A stretch of DNA of 64,000 bases from Chelonoidis abingdonii (Eukaryota; Chordata; Testudines; Testudinidae), in NCBI RefSeq assembly GCF_003597395.2, contig NC_133770.1, forward strand, positions 11,058,201-11,122,200, written 5' to 3'. A program made the translations under genes and the position numbers. This document shows positions 10,308 through 22,097 of this stretch, piece by piece; the first letter of the stretch is position 1, and every line of letters begins with the position of its first letter. The notes beneath the pieces are model-generated. The model searched no databases. It worked only from the letters and a program-made list of their open reading frames with translations, and was not told where the DNA came from.

Positions 10308-12345
10308 TCATAGACTCATAGACTTTAAGGTCAGAAGGGACCAATATGATCATCTAGTCTGACCTCCTGCACAGAGCAGGCCACAGAACCCACCATCCAT
10401 CTTCATAACAAACTCCTAACCTAGTTCGGAGTTATTGAAGTCTTAATTGTGGTTGAAGACCTCAAGCTGCAGAGACCACCACAAGTGACCCATGCCCCAG
10501 CTGCAGAGGAAGGCGAAAAACCTCAAGCTCTGCCAATCTGCCTGAGAAAAATTCTTCCCGACCCAAATATGGTGAGCAGACTAAACCCTGAGCATGTGGG
10601 CAAGACTCACAGCCAGCACTCAGAAAGTATTCTCTGCAGTAACTAATCCCATCCCATGCTAACAATCCCATCACAGACCACTGGCATACTTACCTCGGAT
10701 AATCAAAATCAATTGCAAAATTAAGCTATCCCATCATACCATCCCTTCCATAAACTTATCAAGCGTTAGTCTTAAGCCAGATTATGTCTTTTGCCCACTA
10801 CTCTCTGGAAGCTTCCAAACTTCACTCTCTAATGGTAAAACCTCATCTAATTCAAGTCTAAACTCCTAGTGTCAGTTATAGCCCATTTGTTCTTGTGCCA
10901 CATTGTACATAAGCTAATAATTCCTCCCTCCTCCTAAATTAATCCCTCTGATATTTATAAAGGCAAGCATATCCCCCTCAACTCTTTTGTTATTAGGCTA
11001 AACAGGCCAGCCTTTAAGTCTCCTTTCATAAGACAATTTTTCCATTCCTCGATCATCCTAGTAGCCCTCTCTACTGTTCCAGTTTGAATTCATCCTTCTA
11101 AACATGGAGAACCAGAACTGCACACAGTATTCAAATGAGTCCACCAGTGCCTTATATAACGTACTAACACCTCCTTATCTTTGCTGAAATACCTCTGATG
11201 CTTTTTTAACGTCCATATCAATTGGCGGCTCATAGTCATCCTGTAATCAACCAATACTCCAAGGTCCTTCCTCCTCTGTTGCCTCCAACTGATGTGTCCC
11301 AGTTTATAATAAAATTCTTATTATTATCCCTAAATCCATGACCTTGCACTTTTCACTATTAAATTTCATCCTATTACTATTACTCCAGTTTACAAGGTCA
11401 TCCAGATCTTCCTGTATGATATCCCGGTCCTTCTCTGTGTTCGCAATACCTCCAGCTTTGTGTCATCCGCAAACTATTAGCACATCCCGCTTTTGTGCCA
11501 AGGCAGTAAATAAACATTAAATAAAATTGTCCCAAAACTCATCCTTGAGGAACTCCACTAGTAACCTCCTTCCAGCCTGACAGTACCCTTCAGTACGACC
11601 CGTTGGAGTTCCCCTTTAACCAGTTCTTTACACCTTACAATTTTCATATTGATCCCCATCTTTTCCAATTTAACTTATATTCCCCATGTGGAACCGTGTC
11701 AAATGCCTTACTGAACGAGGTAAATTAGATTTACTCCATTTCCTTTGTCTAAATAATCTGTCACCTCTCAAGAAGGAGATCGGGTTGGTTTGACACGATC
11801 TACTTTTGTAAAACCATGTTGTAATTTGTCCCAATTACCATTAACTCAATGTCCTTAACTACTTTCTCCTTCAAAATTTTCCACGACCTTACGTACTACA
11901 GATGTCAAACTAACAGGCCTATAGTTACTCGGATCACTTTTTTTCCCTTTCTTAAAGATAGGAACTATGTTAGCAATTCTCCAGTTGTACAGTACAACCC
12001 CTGAGTTTACCGATTCATTAAAAATTCTTGCTAATGGGCTTGCAATTTCATGTGCCAGTTCCTTTAATATCTTGGATAGATTATATGGGCCCTTCCGATT
12101 GTCCGATTAAGGCATGTTCGAAGTTTGGCTTTACCTCAGATGTGGTAATATCTACCTCCATATCCTCATTCCCATTTGTCATCCTTCCATTATCCCTAAG
12201 CTCCTCATTAGCCTTATTAAAGACTGAGGCAAAGTATTTATTTAGCTATTGGGCCATGCCTAGGTTATCCTTAACCTCCATTCCATCCTCAATGTTTAGT
12301 GGTCCCACTTCCTCTTTCTTTGTTTTCTTCTTATTTAGTATGTAT
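10308..12345 (-). pseudogene. CR1 LINE, 5'-truncated, reverse orientation
   Basis: The plus strand opens with tcatagactcatagacttta, the complement of a CR1 3' terminus with its short repeated end, and then runs about 2 kb through the complement of the CR1 3' UTR and reverse-transcriptase region. The complement of the FADDTK catalytic box lies at about 11456-11473. Single-base deletions occur throughout (for example one just beside that box), so no long frame survives. The copy ends near 12345, inside the RT region, so the endonuclease half is absent. It is a dead LINE copy, closer to consensus than the neighbouring plus-strand copy and therefore probably younger. Confidence 0.9.
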
Positions 12346-12421
12346 ATTGCATGGACATGGCCCAGACAACACAGAAAGAGCTGCATATGCAGCCGACAAT
12401 GGTGAATAGGTTGAGAACCAC
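12346..12421. mobile_element. hAT-type element, right end
   Basis: The end ggttgagaaccactg is the inverted repeat partner of agtggctctcaacc at 8599. The 75 bases before it (tgcatggacatggcccagac...) are consistent with the 3' part of such an element. See 8599-8920 for the doubt about whether both ends come from one copy. Confidence 0.65.
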
Positions 12422-12429
12422 TGATCTAA

Positions 12430-13600
12430 TCTGACCCACCATGTAACACAGGCCATAACACTGCCCCCAGAATACTTCCTAGACCAGATCTTTTAGAAAA
12501 ACATCCACTCTTGGTTTAAAAAAGGTCATTGATGGAGAAACCACCATGACCCCTGGCAAATTGTCCCATTGGTTAATGATTCTCACTGTTTAAAAATTGA
12601 CACCTTATTTCCTTATGGATCATGTTAGACCTTTCTCTGCCAGATTTAGGAGCCCATTATTAAATATTTTTCCCATAGAGATACTTATAGACCAGGGATC
12701 GGCAACCTTTGGCCCGTGGCCCACCAGGGTAAGCCCCCTGGTGGGCTGGGCCAGTTTGTTTATCTGCCACATGCGCAGATTCAGCCTATCGTGGCTCCCA
12801 CTGGCCATGGTTCATCGTTCCAGCCCAATGGGGGCTGCAGGAAGCAGCGCAGGTCGAGGGATGTGCTGGCTGTGGCTTCTCACAGCTCCAATTGGCTTGG
12901 AACCACAAACTGTGGCCAGTGGGAGCTGCAATAGGCCAAACGCACAGACATGGCAGGTAAATAAACCAGCCCGGCCTGCCAAGGGGCTTACCCTTGCCGA
13001 TCCCTGTCATAGAATATAAGTCACCCTTTAACATTCTCTTTGGAAACTAAATAGACTCAAACAGTTCAATCTATTGCTAGTAGGGATAGTCTCTTATCCT
13101 TTAATCATTCCTATGGCTCTTCTCCGAACCCTCTCTAATTTATCAACATTCTTCTTGAATTTTGGGCACAAGAATTGGATACAGTATTCTGGCAGCAGTC
13201 GCATCAATGCCAAACACAGAGTTAAAATAACTTCTCTACTCCTCACTTGAGATTCCCCGGTTTATGCATGCCGGGATTGGGTGAGTTCTCTTGGCCACAG
13301 CATCTCATTAGGAGCTCGTGTTCAGCTGACTATCCAGCATGACCCCCAAATCTTTCTCAGACTCACTGCTTCCCAGCATTGGGTCCTCCATCCTGTAAGT
13401 ATGGCCCACCTTCTTTATTCCCAGATGTGTACATTTGCATTTACCTGAATTAAACCACATATTGTTTGTGTGTGCCCTGTTTACAAAGGAATCCAGATTG
13501 CTCTGAATCAGTCAATCTGTTCTCGTCTTCGTTATTCACCAATCCCCCAAAATGTTTGTGTCATCTGCAAACTTTGAACTTGACCTGATATTCTATGGGG
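12430..13600 (-). pseudogene. old CR1 LINE remnant, reverse orientation
   Basis: The plus strand reads as the complement of a second CR1 subfamily: ccccaaatctttctcagactc, attaaaccacat and the RT box complement tttgtgtcatctgcaaactt near 13556-13575, which decodes on the minus strand as KFADDT. No frame is open over a useful length. A MITE (12693-13006) is inserted in it. It is more diverged than 10308-12345. Confidence 0.8.
12693..13006. mobile_element. MITE with long internal palindrome, inserted in CR1
   Basis: Ends cagggatcggcaacctttgg and cttgccgatccctg are inverted repeats. The interior is also largely palindromic: ccagggtaagccccctgg near the left and aaggggcttacccttgcc near the right pair with each other, as do ccactggccatgg and ggccagtggga. 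Flanks ttatagac and tcatagaa match 6 of 8, like an aged hAT duplication. The open frames over it on both strands (up to 140 codons) mirror each other and reflect the palindrome. Confidence 0.8.
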
Positions 13601-14560
13601 AACCAATGTAGTGAGCAAAGCTGCTGAGAAGCTAGGCTACTGTATTCTAGATTAAGGTTATGTGTATACTGCCCCACAGTTCAGACTATAGGGGTGTGAA
13701 TAGGAGTAAGCACCAAAATGGGTGCTGACTCCCCCATGTAGACACTGCGGACACAAACTAAAAGGTTTCTATTGCACATTAGAGTAGCCCTGCACTAGAA
13801 TCTATTAGTTGGTGCTTGCAGCATCCACCCTGAGGAGTTACAGGACAACATTTTGATGTTCAGACCCATGCTGCTGTTCAGAGCCCCTACGCCTGACAAG
13901 ACCTAGGTGAAGCTTTCTTAAGGCCCTGATATCAGCCTTATCCAAAGCCCAGTAAATTCAAAGGAAATCTTTGCCTTGACTTCACTGGGCACTGTAAGCG
14001 CATAAGGCCTGCGTCAGCCAGATCTACAGAGTTTCATGACAAAAACACAGCTAATTGTCATGAGGTGATCCTGGCCTGATAGGAAGGGGCACAGTGTTCT
14101 AACCAGTCTCAGCTGGAAACAAGAAACAACTATTGGGAGGCTTTGAAACCTTTATTTAGCTCAAACAGAGCCTGACTAGAGGTTAGAGATTATTTCGATG
14201 TATTCGAACAATCATCTGAATTGCTCACTAAAGAATCGGCAATGATGCCAACTTTTTCTCAAACGCTGTTATTTTCAGGGAAAGATGGGTCCCTCTAAAG
14301 AGCTGTTTTGAACGTAACCACTTTATCAGTCATTACGAACGGCACATGTCAAAAATGAAAAAGGCAGCATGGTTTGTAACAACACGACTGACATAACCCC
14401 AATGCAAGTGCATTGATCAGGCAACGTGTCAGCCGAGGCAGCTGCAAGGACTCAATTTTTCTCAAAATGAGAGGGTTGACTTCAATTTTCCCCTGGCACA
14501 GAATGAAAAGTGTAACTCTGAAAGAAATTAAAGTTCTGAACTTGAAATTAACGAGACGGT
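13600..14560. other. no gene seen; possible MITE remnant 13660-13900
   Basis: A segment starting ttaaggttatgtgtatactgc is similar to the MITE ends elsewhere in the window but its partner end is not convincing. The rest is anonymous. Confidence 0.45.
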
Positions 14561-14574
14561 TTGAATCTCTGCTG

Positions 14575-14720
14575 GCTGGCACCCTACTTGGGACTCTAGT
14601 ACGTGCTGTACAAACACATAGTGAGTCTTGCCCTGAAGACTTTAGTCTAAGTAGGGGCAGAAACAAGCCCAGAGAGAAGCAATGACCAAGGTCACACAGC
14701 AGGAGCATGGCAAAGCCGCT
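14575..14720 (+). mobile_element. MIR/CORE-SINE-like repeat
   Basis: The segment carries gtgctgtacaaacacatagt, then a tcttgccctgaagac segment, then caaggtcacacagcaggagc. I recognise this order as an old vertebrate SINE fragment. Related pieces lie at 25375-25510 and 48865-48985. A 129-codon minus-strand and a 90-codon plus-strand frame overlap it and are not credible genes. Confidence 0.6.
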
Positions 14721-14759
14721 TGACAAATAGGAAATCACTGTTATCCATTGGGATTGTTG

Positions 14760-16380
14760 TCACTTTCCCCAGGTCTGAATCCAACTCATTGTGCTTTTAG
14801 TAAAAAACCTGTTCAGATGTGCTGCTGAAATCAGGGAACTGTGCTTTTGTGAGTACAGAAAGCACTGCTTTAAAATAGAAAAGCAATTTCCAATTTGCCA
14901 GAAACAAATAAGGAAAAGATGGTTCAGGAAGAGCAAATTGAAATTGGGAGCATCAGTCACTGGGCTTTTACAGGGCACAGTCACAAACAGGGACGTGTGT
15001 GTCTGTGAGGGAGGGATAGAAGATTGTATCCGAAGGTCTGAAAATAATTTCGGCTGTATTTTACCAGCCCCTGTAGGGGCAAAGGCTCTGGGGCTTTCTC
15101 TGACAGTGAATATGGCTGACTAAAGCCTCATATGGTTAATCATGGAGGTGTAAGCAATTGGTAGGGTCTCAGCTTCAGTATGCTGAATTTGAGGAAAGCT
15201 TGTGCCCAGGCTGTTAATGGATCACATAGAACCTGGACCACAGCTACAACTACCTGGCTGCTGGCTTTCTTTTCCCTGAAACGCTCAGTAATTGGGACCC
15301 TGGAGGGCTTGGACTACTGATCCTGCTGGAGCTCCTGGTGCTTCCCTCCTCTCATTCTGGTTGGCCATGGAGAATGGCTAGCAGCCAAGAGAACTCTTCC
15401 TCCTTTCTGCCCTGGCAGCTCCACAGTGTTCCTCCTCATCCTCCCCTGCTTGCCTTCTTAGATGGCGTGGGTGGGATTATTGAGTGACTGGTGGACCTTT
15501 TGCCGCTCTTATGGCTTGCAGGGTTAACAAATGCTCCACGTGGCTGCTGTAAGTCTGAGACAACAGCCTTTGACAACCCCAGTTGTTGCCAATGCCAGGC
15601 TTGTCATGTGATAGGCCTAAGTTGGCACCACAAGCAGCTGCACATCCTTAGCACTGGATCTGCTCCTTAGAGCCCTGGGTAAGCCATATTTAGGCTTGGA
15701 AGGCTTTGATTTTTATTGGTATATATCAGTAAACATTGTGGGTATGGTGAAATCGATCATCGAAATGTACAGGTAGGCAAAGTAAGAGAAATGCTGCTTG
15801 AGAACTTAGTTGCTTTTGATTTAAGGATATTTACTTTGTATAATTTGACACGTGATGTTGACACTTTGTTTTAATGGTGCTAAAGCTTCAGCGTTTTCCA
15901 TCTCAACATCTACTGTCATTAAATAGTTATTGTCTGATTCCTCCCCCTTCATTCCTTGCAACTGTGAAATTTAAATCCTGAAAAACTGGGGAAAATGTTT
16001 GAAAATAAACCTGGATATTATCTGTCAATGATATGCAAAATTCTGTCAAGCCTAGCTCTGCTGTACTTGCAAAGTGTACTCGGTCTCAGGAAAGCTGCAT
16101 GCACTGTGCTTTGTCATCAGCAATGGATCGTACCACATCCAGTTGCCATTGCATAGTCAATGCCACAGACCAAGTCAACATTACCGTCACTTAGGAAATC
16201 ATACACATTGGCTAGCATTGCCTAGGGACTGAGGTTACACGTAGACCACATACAGCCTGGACAGCAGTAGTACAAGCATCTCCCTAAACATTAACCTCAC
16301 CTGATTTGCGGGGAATCATCGACCCATAGTAAATAGAAGATTTCAGGCTTTAGAACTGTCACTTTCGCACCTTTCACAAA
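14760..16380. other. no gene seen
   Basis: Anonymous sequence of ordinary composition. The 110-codon frame at 14791-15123 has no motif I recognise, no splice-site support and no homologue in the window. Confidence 0.55.
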
Positions 16381-16494
16381 CACTAAGGGCAAGATTTTCA
16401 AAGGTATTTAGGCACTTCAAGATGCAGAATGGTGCCTAGTAGATACTTTTGAAAATCCTGACTCCTGGTGATTTAAATGGAGGGTTAGATGCCT

Positions 16495-16935
16495 AATAGA
16501 GATGGACAAAAAATGGATGGTTTTTTTGGTTTGTTGACAATTCTGAAAAATGGGAAAAAATAATTTCCAATCAAAGAAAGTGATTTAAAAAAAAAAATTC
16601 TTGGCGAACCAATGAAATAGGTTCAGTCTTAGACTGACCAAAATGTTTCCGTTTTAATTTTGATCCCTTGTAAACCATTTTTTGATTATTTCTTAAATAA
16701 AATTAAAGGGATCTTTGAACTGAAAAGGTTGTTTCAAACTGAAGAATCGAAACACTTCATTTCAAAAATGTCAAAACAAAACATGTAGATTGTTTTGGGG
16801 TGTTTTGTTTTCCGAATTGTTTTCAAGGAAAACAATTCAGCAAAACTGACGTGGATTCTCAAGACACTTTGGTGTTGCCAAATCTGCATTTTTTGCCAAA
16901 AAAGTGTGAGCCAAAAGTATCTATGAGCTCTAATA
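16495..16935. repeat. AT-rich dispersed repeat, copy 2 of 4
   Basis: Runs of aaaaaa and tttttt alternate with gaaacactt/aaaatgtt words. The 16800-16920 part matches 620-800 in order and wording, including the shared aatctgcattttttc string. This is the longest of the four copies. No ORF longer than 60 codons. Confidence 0.55.
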
Positions 16936-17339
16936 CCTCACCTTATGTATCCCGTGTCCCTAATAGGGAGATATCTCTTTAAGATATCTATTGAGGGGTT
17001 AGGTAGGAATGGGTTGTATCTGGGTCCTTGTTGCTACACAGATACACAATTAGCTCTCCAAACTCTGACATTTCTGGAATTGGGTGTGGTAGTTTTGGGT
17101 ATGCTCACTATTCTCTGTTGCCAGTGTTGCCAACTTAGCAATTTTTTCCACTAGATTTAACGATTTTTTGATTTCCCTAGCGAGGAAATAAGTGTCAAAG
17201 TGACCACTGACAAATCTAGCAACTGTCACTGTCAATTAGTGATATTCAGAGAAAGAAGATGCTGATTTGTATGGTCACAAGATCATAATAAAATCCATTC
17301 CACGCTCTTCTGACTACACAATCCTGCCAATCAGCTGTG

Positions 17340-18290
17340 AGCTGGGAGGGGTGGGATAGTGTCAGGACTCGAGACAGCAAATACACCGAGTGGGGGAGGC
17401 CTGAACAGTGGCACCCAGAGACATCAATCCACAGGCACGGCCTGGCCCAGAGTCGCCACATCCTCCATTGTTTGAACAGCTCGGTGGTCCCCCTGTTGGG
17501 CCTGGTAAGGCCACGATCAGTTGGAGAGGGAGGAGCCTGAGCTGGGGTAGCTTGGCCGGACACATGCAGTAGAGCCAGAGAAGAGATGGCATCTCAGCTG
17601 CTGCCTCCCAAGTCCTGGGAGAATTGTTGCCTTGAGGGCACCATGGCCAAGGCCTTCCAAAGAGTGTAGCCTCCCCCGATTCCCAGGGATACTCCCTTTG
17701 AGACCTGCCCCACCCCCCACCTTGCTGGGGGGAGACTCTTACATGGACCCCGCCCTGCCACCCACCCCAGACTCTACCCTGGCTCCCCACCCTTCACTGG
17801 GGAAAGACTTCCTCATTTGGACATTGCCCTGGGTGCCGCTCAGTAGGGTGGACATCTATCCGATTTTCACCTGGACAGTTCAGGTTTTGGCTTTTGTGTC
17901 CAGGTGCCATTTGACAAGCTCTGATGTCTGGTCTTTTTGAGCTGGGGCAACCCTAAGTGGAAGGAAGAAGGTCATGCAGCAGCAGCAGCCACTGTCACCT
18001 CTGGGGCCAGGCTGTTCATGTGGCTTGCGATGGCATGTGAGGTGGGGCCTTGAGTGAAGAGGTAGAGCAGAGGAGTCTTGGGGAAGGGGAGTGGCAGGAG
18101 GCGGGGCCTCAAGGGAAGAGGTGGAGCCGAGGTGGGGCCTTAGGGGGGGAAAGGTGGAGTAGGGGGTGGGGCCTTGGGGATCCAGCTACCAGCCATTAGG
18201 AAGGTAGCAACACCACCCCTCGCTCATTGAGGGGAGAGATATTCCCCTCATGTGAACTGGACACTTCTTATTGCATCTCTCTGAAATGTT
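17340..18290. repeat. GC-rich composite repeat with short minisatellite
   Basis: This block is markedly GC-richer than its flanks. From about 18030 to 18175 it consists of 3-4 imperfect copies of a unit centred on aggtggggcctt...gaagaggtggag. The upstream part (17340-17940) holds C-rich open frames up to 142 codons on both strands with no recognisable domain. An MITE or LTR origin is possible. No promoter logic is visible, and CpG is low, so it is not a CpG island. Confidence 0.45.
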
Positions 18291-18396
18291 CCCTCGTGTA
18301 GGTTATGTAGCCACATCTAGTGACTTTTCAAGGTTTCTCTGACAACTTCCTGCTGTGGGAGTTGGCAACAGGCTGGACTCAGACTCCATGAGGGCG

Positions 18397-18416
18397 GGCA
18401 GGCAGGCAGGCAGGGC
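18397..18416. repeat. (GGCA)n microsatellite
   Basis: Five to six gcag/ggca units. Short and uninterrupted. Confidence 0.7.
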
Positions 18417-18589
18417 AGCTCCTTTGCAAAATGCCATGTGCCTTGTGTGGGTTGGGGGAAGATAAGCCGCAGGAGCAGAAAGCAGGGTGCTGTTTCCCCT
18501 AACTTTGAAGCATTTTGCAGGTGGTTAGTTATATTGTTAACCCCCCAACAGAAAAGCCCTGCAGTGCTAATTATAGAAAGGGGAAATTT

Positions 18590-20204
18590 TGAGGGAAACA
18601 AATTTCTTTTATTTTAATTGTATACTTTGAATGTTGCTTGATATTATCCAAACTATTTTAGTTAAATTGTCTCAACTAGGATGATTCACCAGTGTTTCTT
18701 TTATTTAAATGGGAAGATGGGAAAAGAGTCATTTATTTTGCTATTCTGATTTTGTAGTTTTTTGTAACAGGGTTGTTTTTAAAGCTATATACTTAACTGA
18801 GTGGTTGGTTAATTCGTTAGTAGCTAACAGTGATTTCAGCGGTAGAGGAGGAAGAGTCTGCACGGATTCCAGCTGAGAATTTCCACAAGCAAATGAAGGA
18901 AAGATGTTCCTTTTCATTCAGAAGATTGTATAAATTTGGTGATCAAAGACTCCAGTTGAGACTCAGGTGAACTCAGTTTAAGCTTTTGGGAACTCTGAGC
19001 TTCTTTTCACTGTCTTTCTGTGAGGACTGATTTGTTCAGATGTAATTTGTTTTCCTTCTTTATATTTATGTATAACTGAAGATAATGTATGTTGCTTAGA
19101 AAGTAGCTATGTTATGTTGTAAAATTTAAGTTTTTAATGTTTATCATAAGATTTTATAAAGTTGGTTCTTAAACATTACATTTGTTCCTTTTGTTTTTTT
19201 GGACTTTACTGTGGGGAGGGTGACCATGTGCAATCCTTGCTGAAAATCCTCAGTGACTGAATTCTGGGTCTCCAGGTGCTTTTCTATGGGAGTTGGGAGG
19301 GTTTAGGCACCAAAGGAGGGCAAGGAAGTAAATTCAAGCCCACCCAAAGGTTATACTTTGAAATTCCCACTCCATGCCTATCTGCCTAAATCCCTTTGAA
19401 AATCTAGCCCCAAGTGCAAATCCAATTCTGTTAGGGTTTTGTGTGTGTGTGTGTGTTTACATATGCCCCATTCAATTGGGAATCAATGTTTGCAGTTGAT
19501 CAGTGAAAATGTTTGCTCTTTAATGAGACATTTTGATATTATTCCTTTCCATCTGTGCCCTCCACAGCTTGGCAGCAAATACTGGGATGATGCTGTATAG
19601 TTTTGGAAAGGTTGTTTGTTCAAGAAAGGGTGTCCAAGACTTTTTTTTCAGTGCCTCATTCTGACTGTCTCATTTGGCATCGAGTTTTATGGAAGCAAAA
19701 TTAAAATTGCAGCAGCGATTGCAAGCAAATAATATCTTTAAATACAGGGCCCTTTTCACCTTAAAGTCCCTTACAAGCATATCGTAAACTGCTGTGAATT
19801 ATGTAGGCTATACATTGCACCGAACTCCCATGGGTGTCACTGGGGTTCCAAGTGCATAGGGTTTGAAGGACTGGAGCCAGGAAGGCAGTGGGACCTGGGA
19901 GAATCCCTCTACTTCCTACCACCTCCTTCTATGGGAGCCAAGCCTAGGAGTTTCAGAGGAGGGGGCTTTTCCCAGTCTGTGCCCCTTTTATGGGAGTAAG
20001 GAAGTAGTGGAACCTGGAGAACACTTGAGATAGGAAAGATCCACCAGCTGGCACAAAAGGATCTGACCATCACTAGTGTCAGCAGCTGAGAATGGCATCA
20101 TGAGAGGACCCTGTTCTCTCTCTAAATATGAGGATGGAAACATGGGCTATAATGTATGAAGGACTGTGCAAGAGAGTCTTTGTCGATGCTCAGTGAAGAG
20201 AGAT
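18590..20204. other. no gene seen; includes (TG)n at 19440-19456
   Basis: AT-rich unique-looking DNA. A short tgtgtg run sits at 19440-19456. A gcacc/aggtgcc fragment near 19310-19410 resembles old repeat debris found also at 16380-16490, 24900-25030 and 32490-32570. Confidence 0.5.
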
Positions 20205-20530
20205 AGGATGGTCCAGTGATTAAGGTGCTAGCCTGGGCGTTACACTTGACTTAGGTTCTATACCTTGCTCTGCTACCAACTCTTTGTCACTTAGGGCTTG
20301 GCTTCATGATGATTCAGTTTGCACTAACTGGCCCATGTGGTTCCTGCTGGGGTGCACTAGACGTTATCTAATGAATGTTGGCGTAGTATTGTTTGAAACG
20401 GCACTACGGTCTGGGCCTTAGTTCTCCATCAGTAAAATGGGGTATTAGCGCTTCTCTGCCATATAGGGGTGCTAAGAAGATAAAACCATTCAACACTGAG
20501 GTGCTCAGATGTTACAGGGACCAGATAAAT
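20205..20530 (+). mobile_element. tRNA-derived SINE with internal insertion
   Basis: The head (ccagtgattaaggtgctagc, then a B-box-like aggttctataccttgc) is tRNA-derived. The body resumes at 20412 with ctcc-atcagtaaaatgggg and ends with gaggtgctcagatgttac. Between about 20293 and 20412 lies unrelated sequence beginning gggcttggcttcatgatg and ending cggtctgggcctta, probably a small MITE that landed in the SINE. The element cannot act as a tRNA. Confidence 0.75.
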
Positions 20531-21269
20531 ACTACATTTAGAAATGAGAAAATTGGCATAATATTGAAAAACTATACAAAGAAAGGATAGCAGGTTCAAG
20601 GTGCCCATTCACATCTGTATAAAATACAAAGGTATTTTCCCAGTGTTGTCTTTAATTGTTACAGAAATCATGTTTATCAAGGTAAAGCTGGACTGGGGTG
20701 TCTTGGAACGAGTGTTAGATTTGGGGGCAAAATGAAAGAGAGAAAACATAGAGAAATATAACTTCTGGTTTTATTAGTGAAAGACATCACAACAACAACA
20801 AAAAAAAGCATCATACCTGAATTTAAGAAGCTTTGTGAGAAGTTGTAGAAATGAGAAGTATAATAGAAGTAGGGAATAAACTAATCTGGAATTTCCTGAG
20901 TTGTTCCTAAAACTGACAGAAGTGTGAGGATTTGGGAATATTATTAAGTAACCAGAAACCCCTTATTGTAAGTAGATCATTACCTGATTTCAGACTCACA
21001 TTTGCTAAATTGGCAAGCGAGTAAATGTTACAAATTTTTACACATTCCAAGCTTAGGTGGGATTGGCATCAGATTCTAAAATAACTTTCTAGGGTGAACA
21101 CACACTGCGCTGTTTTGATATGAAAGGTCACCCCATGTAGTGGTAATGACTTTCCCATATTCTAGTGAATTATAAAAGAAGTCCTCCAAGATTTAAATTT
21201 TCTTGGCTGACATTTCGATGATGATGATTTTTTTAGGTATACAGAAGAATACTTGGGGAAGCCTTAAGT
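20530..21269. other. no gene seen
   Basis: AT-rich anonymous DNA without a frame of note. Confidence 0.6.
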
Positions 21270-22089
21270 CAGGAGTGGCAAACTTTTTGGCCTAAGGGTC
21301 ACATCTGGGTGGGCAGAATTGCATGCATGGCCATGAATGTAGGGCTAGGCAGGGGGTTGAGGTATGGGAGAGAATGTGGGGTATGGGAGGGGGTGCAGTG
21401 TGCAGGAAGGAGCTCAGGGCAGGGGTGTGGGATGCAGGGAAGGGTGTGGGGTGCAGCATGGGGCTCAAGGCAGGGGATTGGGGTGCAGGAGTGGGTGTGG
21501 AGTGCACCAGATGGCTCAGGGCAGGAGGTTGGGGTGCAGGGAGAGGTGTGGGGTGTGGCAGGGGGCTCAAGGAAGGGGGTTGGGGTGCAGGAGAGGGTGG
21601 GTGCACCACGTGGCTCAGGTCAGGGGCTTGGAGTTTGGGGTTCAGGATGGGTTTGGGGTGCGGCCTCTGGCCCGGCACCGCTTACCTTGAGTGGCTCCAG
21701 GGTGGCAGCAGCATAGGCTAAGGCAGGCTCCCTGCCTGTCCTGGTCCCACACCGCTCCTGGAAGCAGCTGGTACCATGTCCCTGCGGCCCCTGGAGGAGG
21801 GTGAGCAGAGAGCTTTGCGCGCTGCCCTCACCTGAAGATACCTGCCTCGAACCTTTCATTGGCCGCAGTTCCCCATTCCCGGCCAATGAGAGCTGGGGGG
21901 GCGGGCAGTGCTTGCAGGTGAGAGCCCTCTGCCCCCCACTGCTCCCCCAGAGGCCGCAGAGACGTGGTGCCGGCTGCTTCCAGGAGTGGCACAGGGCCCT
22001 CAGCACCACGGGGGTGGCAATCCTGTGGGCCAGATCCAAAGTCCTGATGGGCCAGATCTGGCCCGGGGGCCATAGTTTGCCCACCCCGG
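21270..22089. mobile_element. hAT-type non-autonomous element carrying a GA-rich minisatellite
   Basis: Ends caggagtggcaaacttttt and catagtttgcccaccccgg are inverted repeats. The flanks ccttaagt and ctttaggt match 6 of 8 and fit an aged hAT duplication. The left third (about 21350-21640) is a degenerate minisatellite with units near 30-40 bp based on gggtgcaggg, ggtgtgggg and ggctcagggcagggg. The right part is GC-rich, and the element is otherwise non-coding. Frames up to 189 codons on both strands reflect repeat periodicity and purine bias. The G-runs could form G-quadruplexes on the plus strand. Confidence 0.8.
21350..21640 (+). repeat. purine-rich VNTR-like minisatellite
   Basis: Irregular tandem copies of a G-rich unit, each holding ggggtgcag, gtgtggg and ggctcagggcaggg in the same order. 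Variation in unit length and content indicates slippage inside the mobile element. Likely to be length-polymorphic. Confidence 0.7.
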
Positions 22090-22097
22090 CTTTAGGT

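Noticed and set aside
12597..13034. Mirrored frames (140, 82, 72 and 62 codons) on both strands
   Set aside because: They come from the palindromic MITE at 12693-13006.
17362..17790. 142-codon minus-strand frame in GC-rich DNA
   Set aside because: Low-complexity Gly/Trp/Ser composition and no conserved feature. The block looks repetitive.
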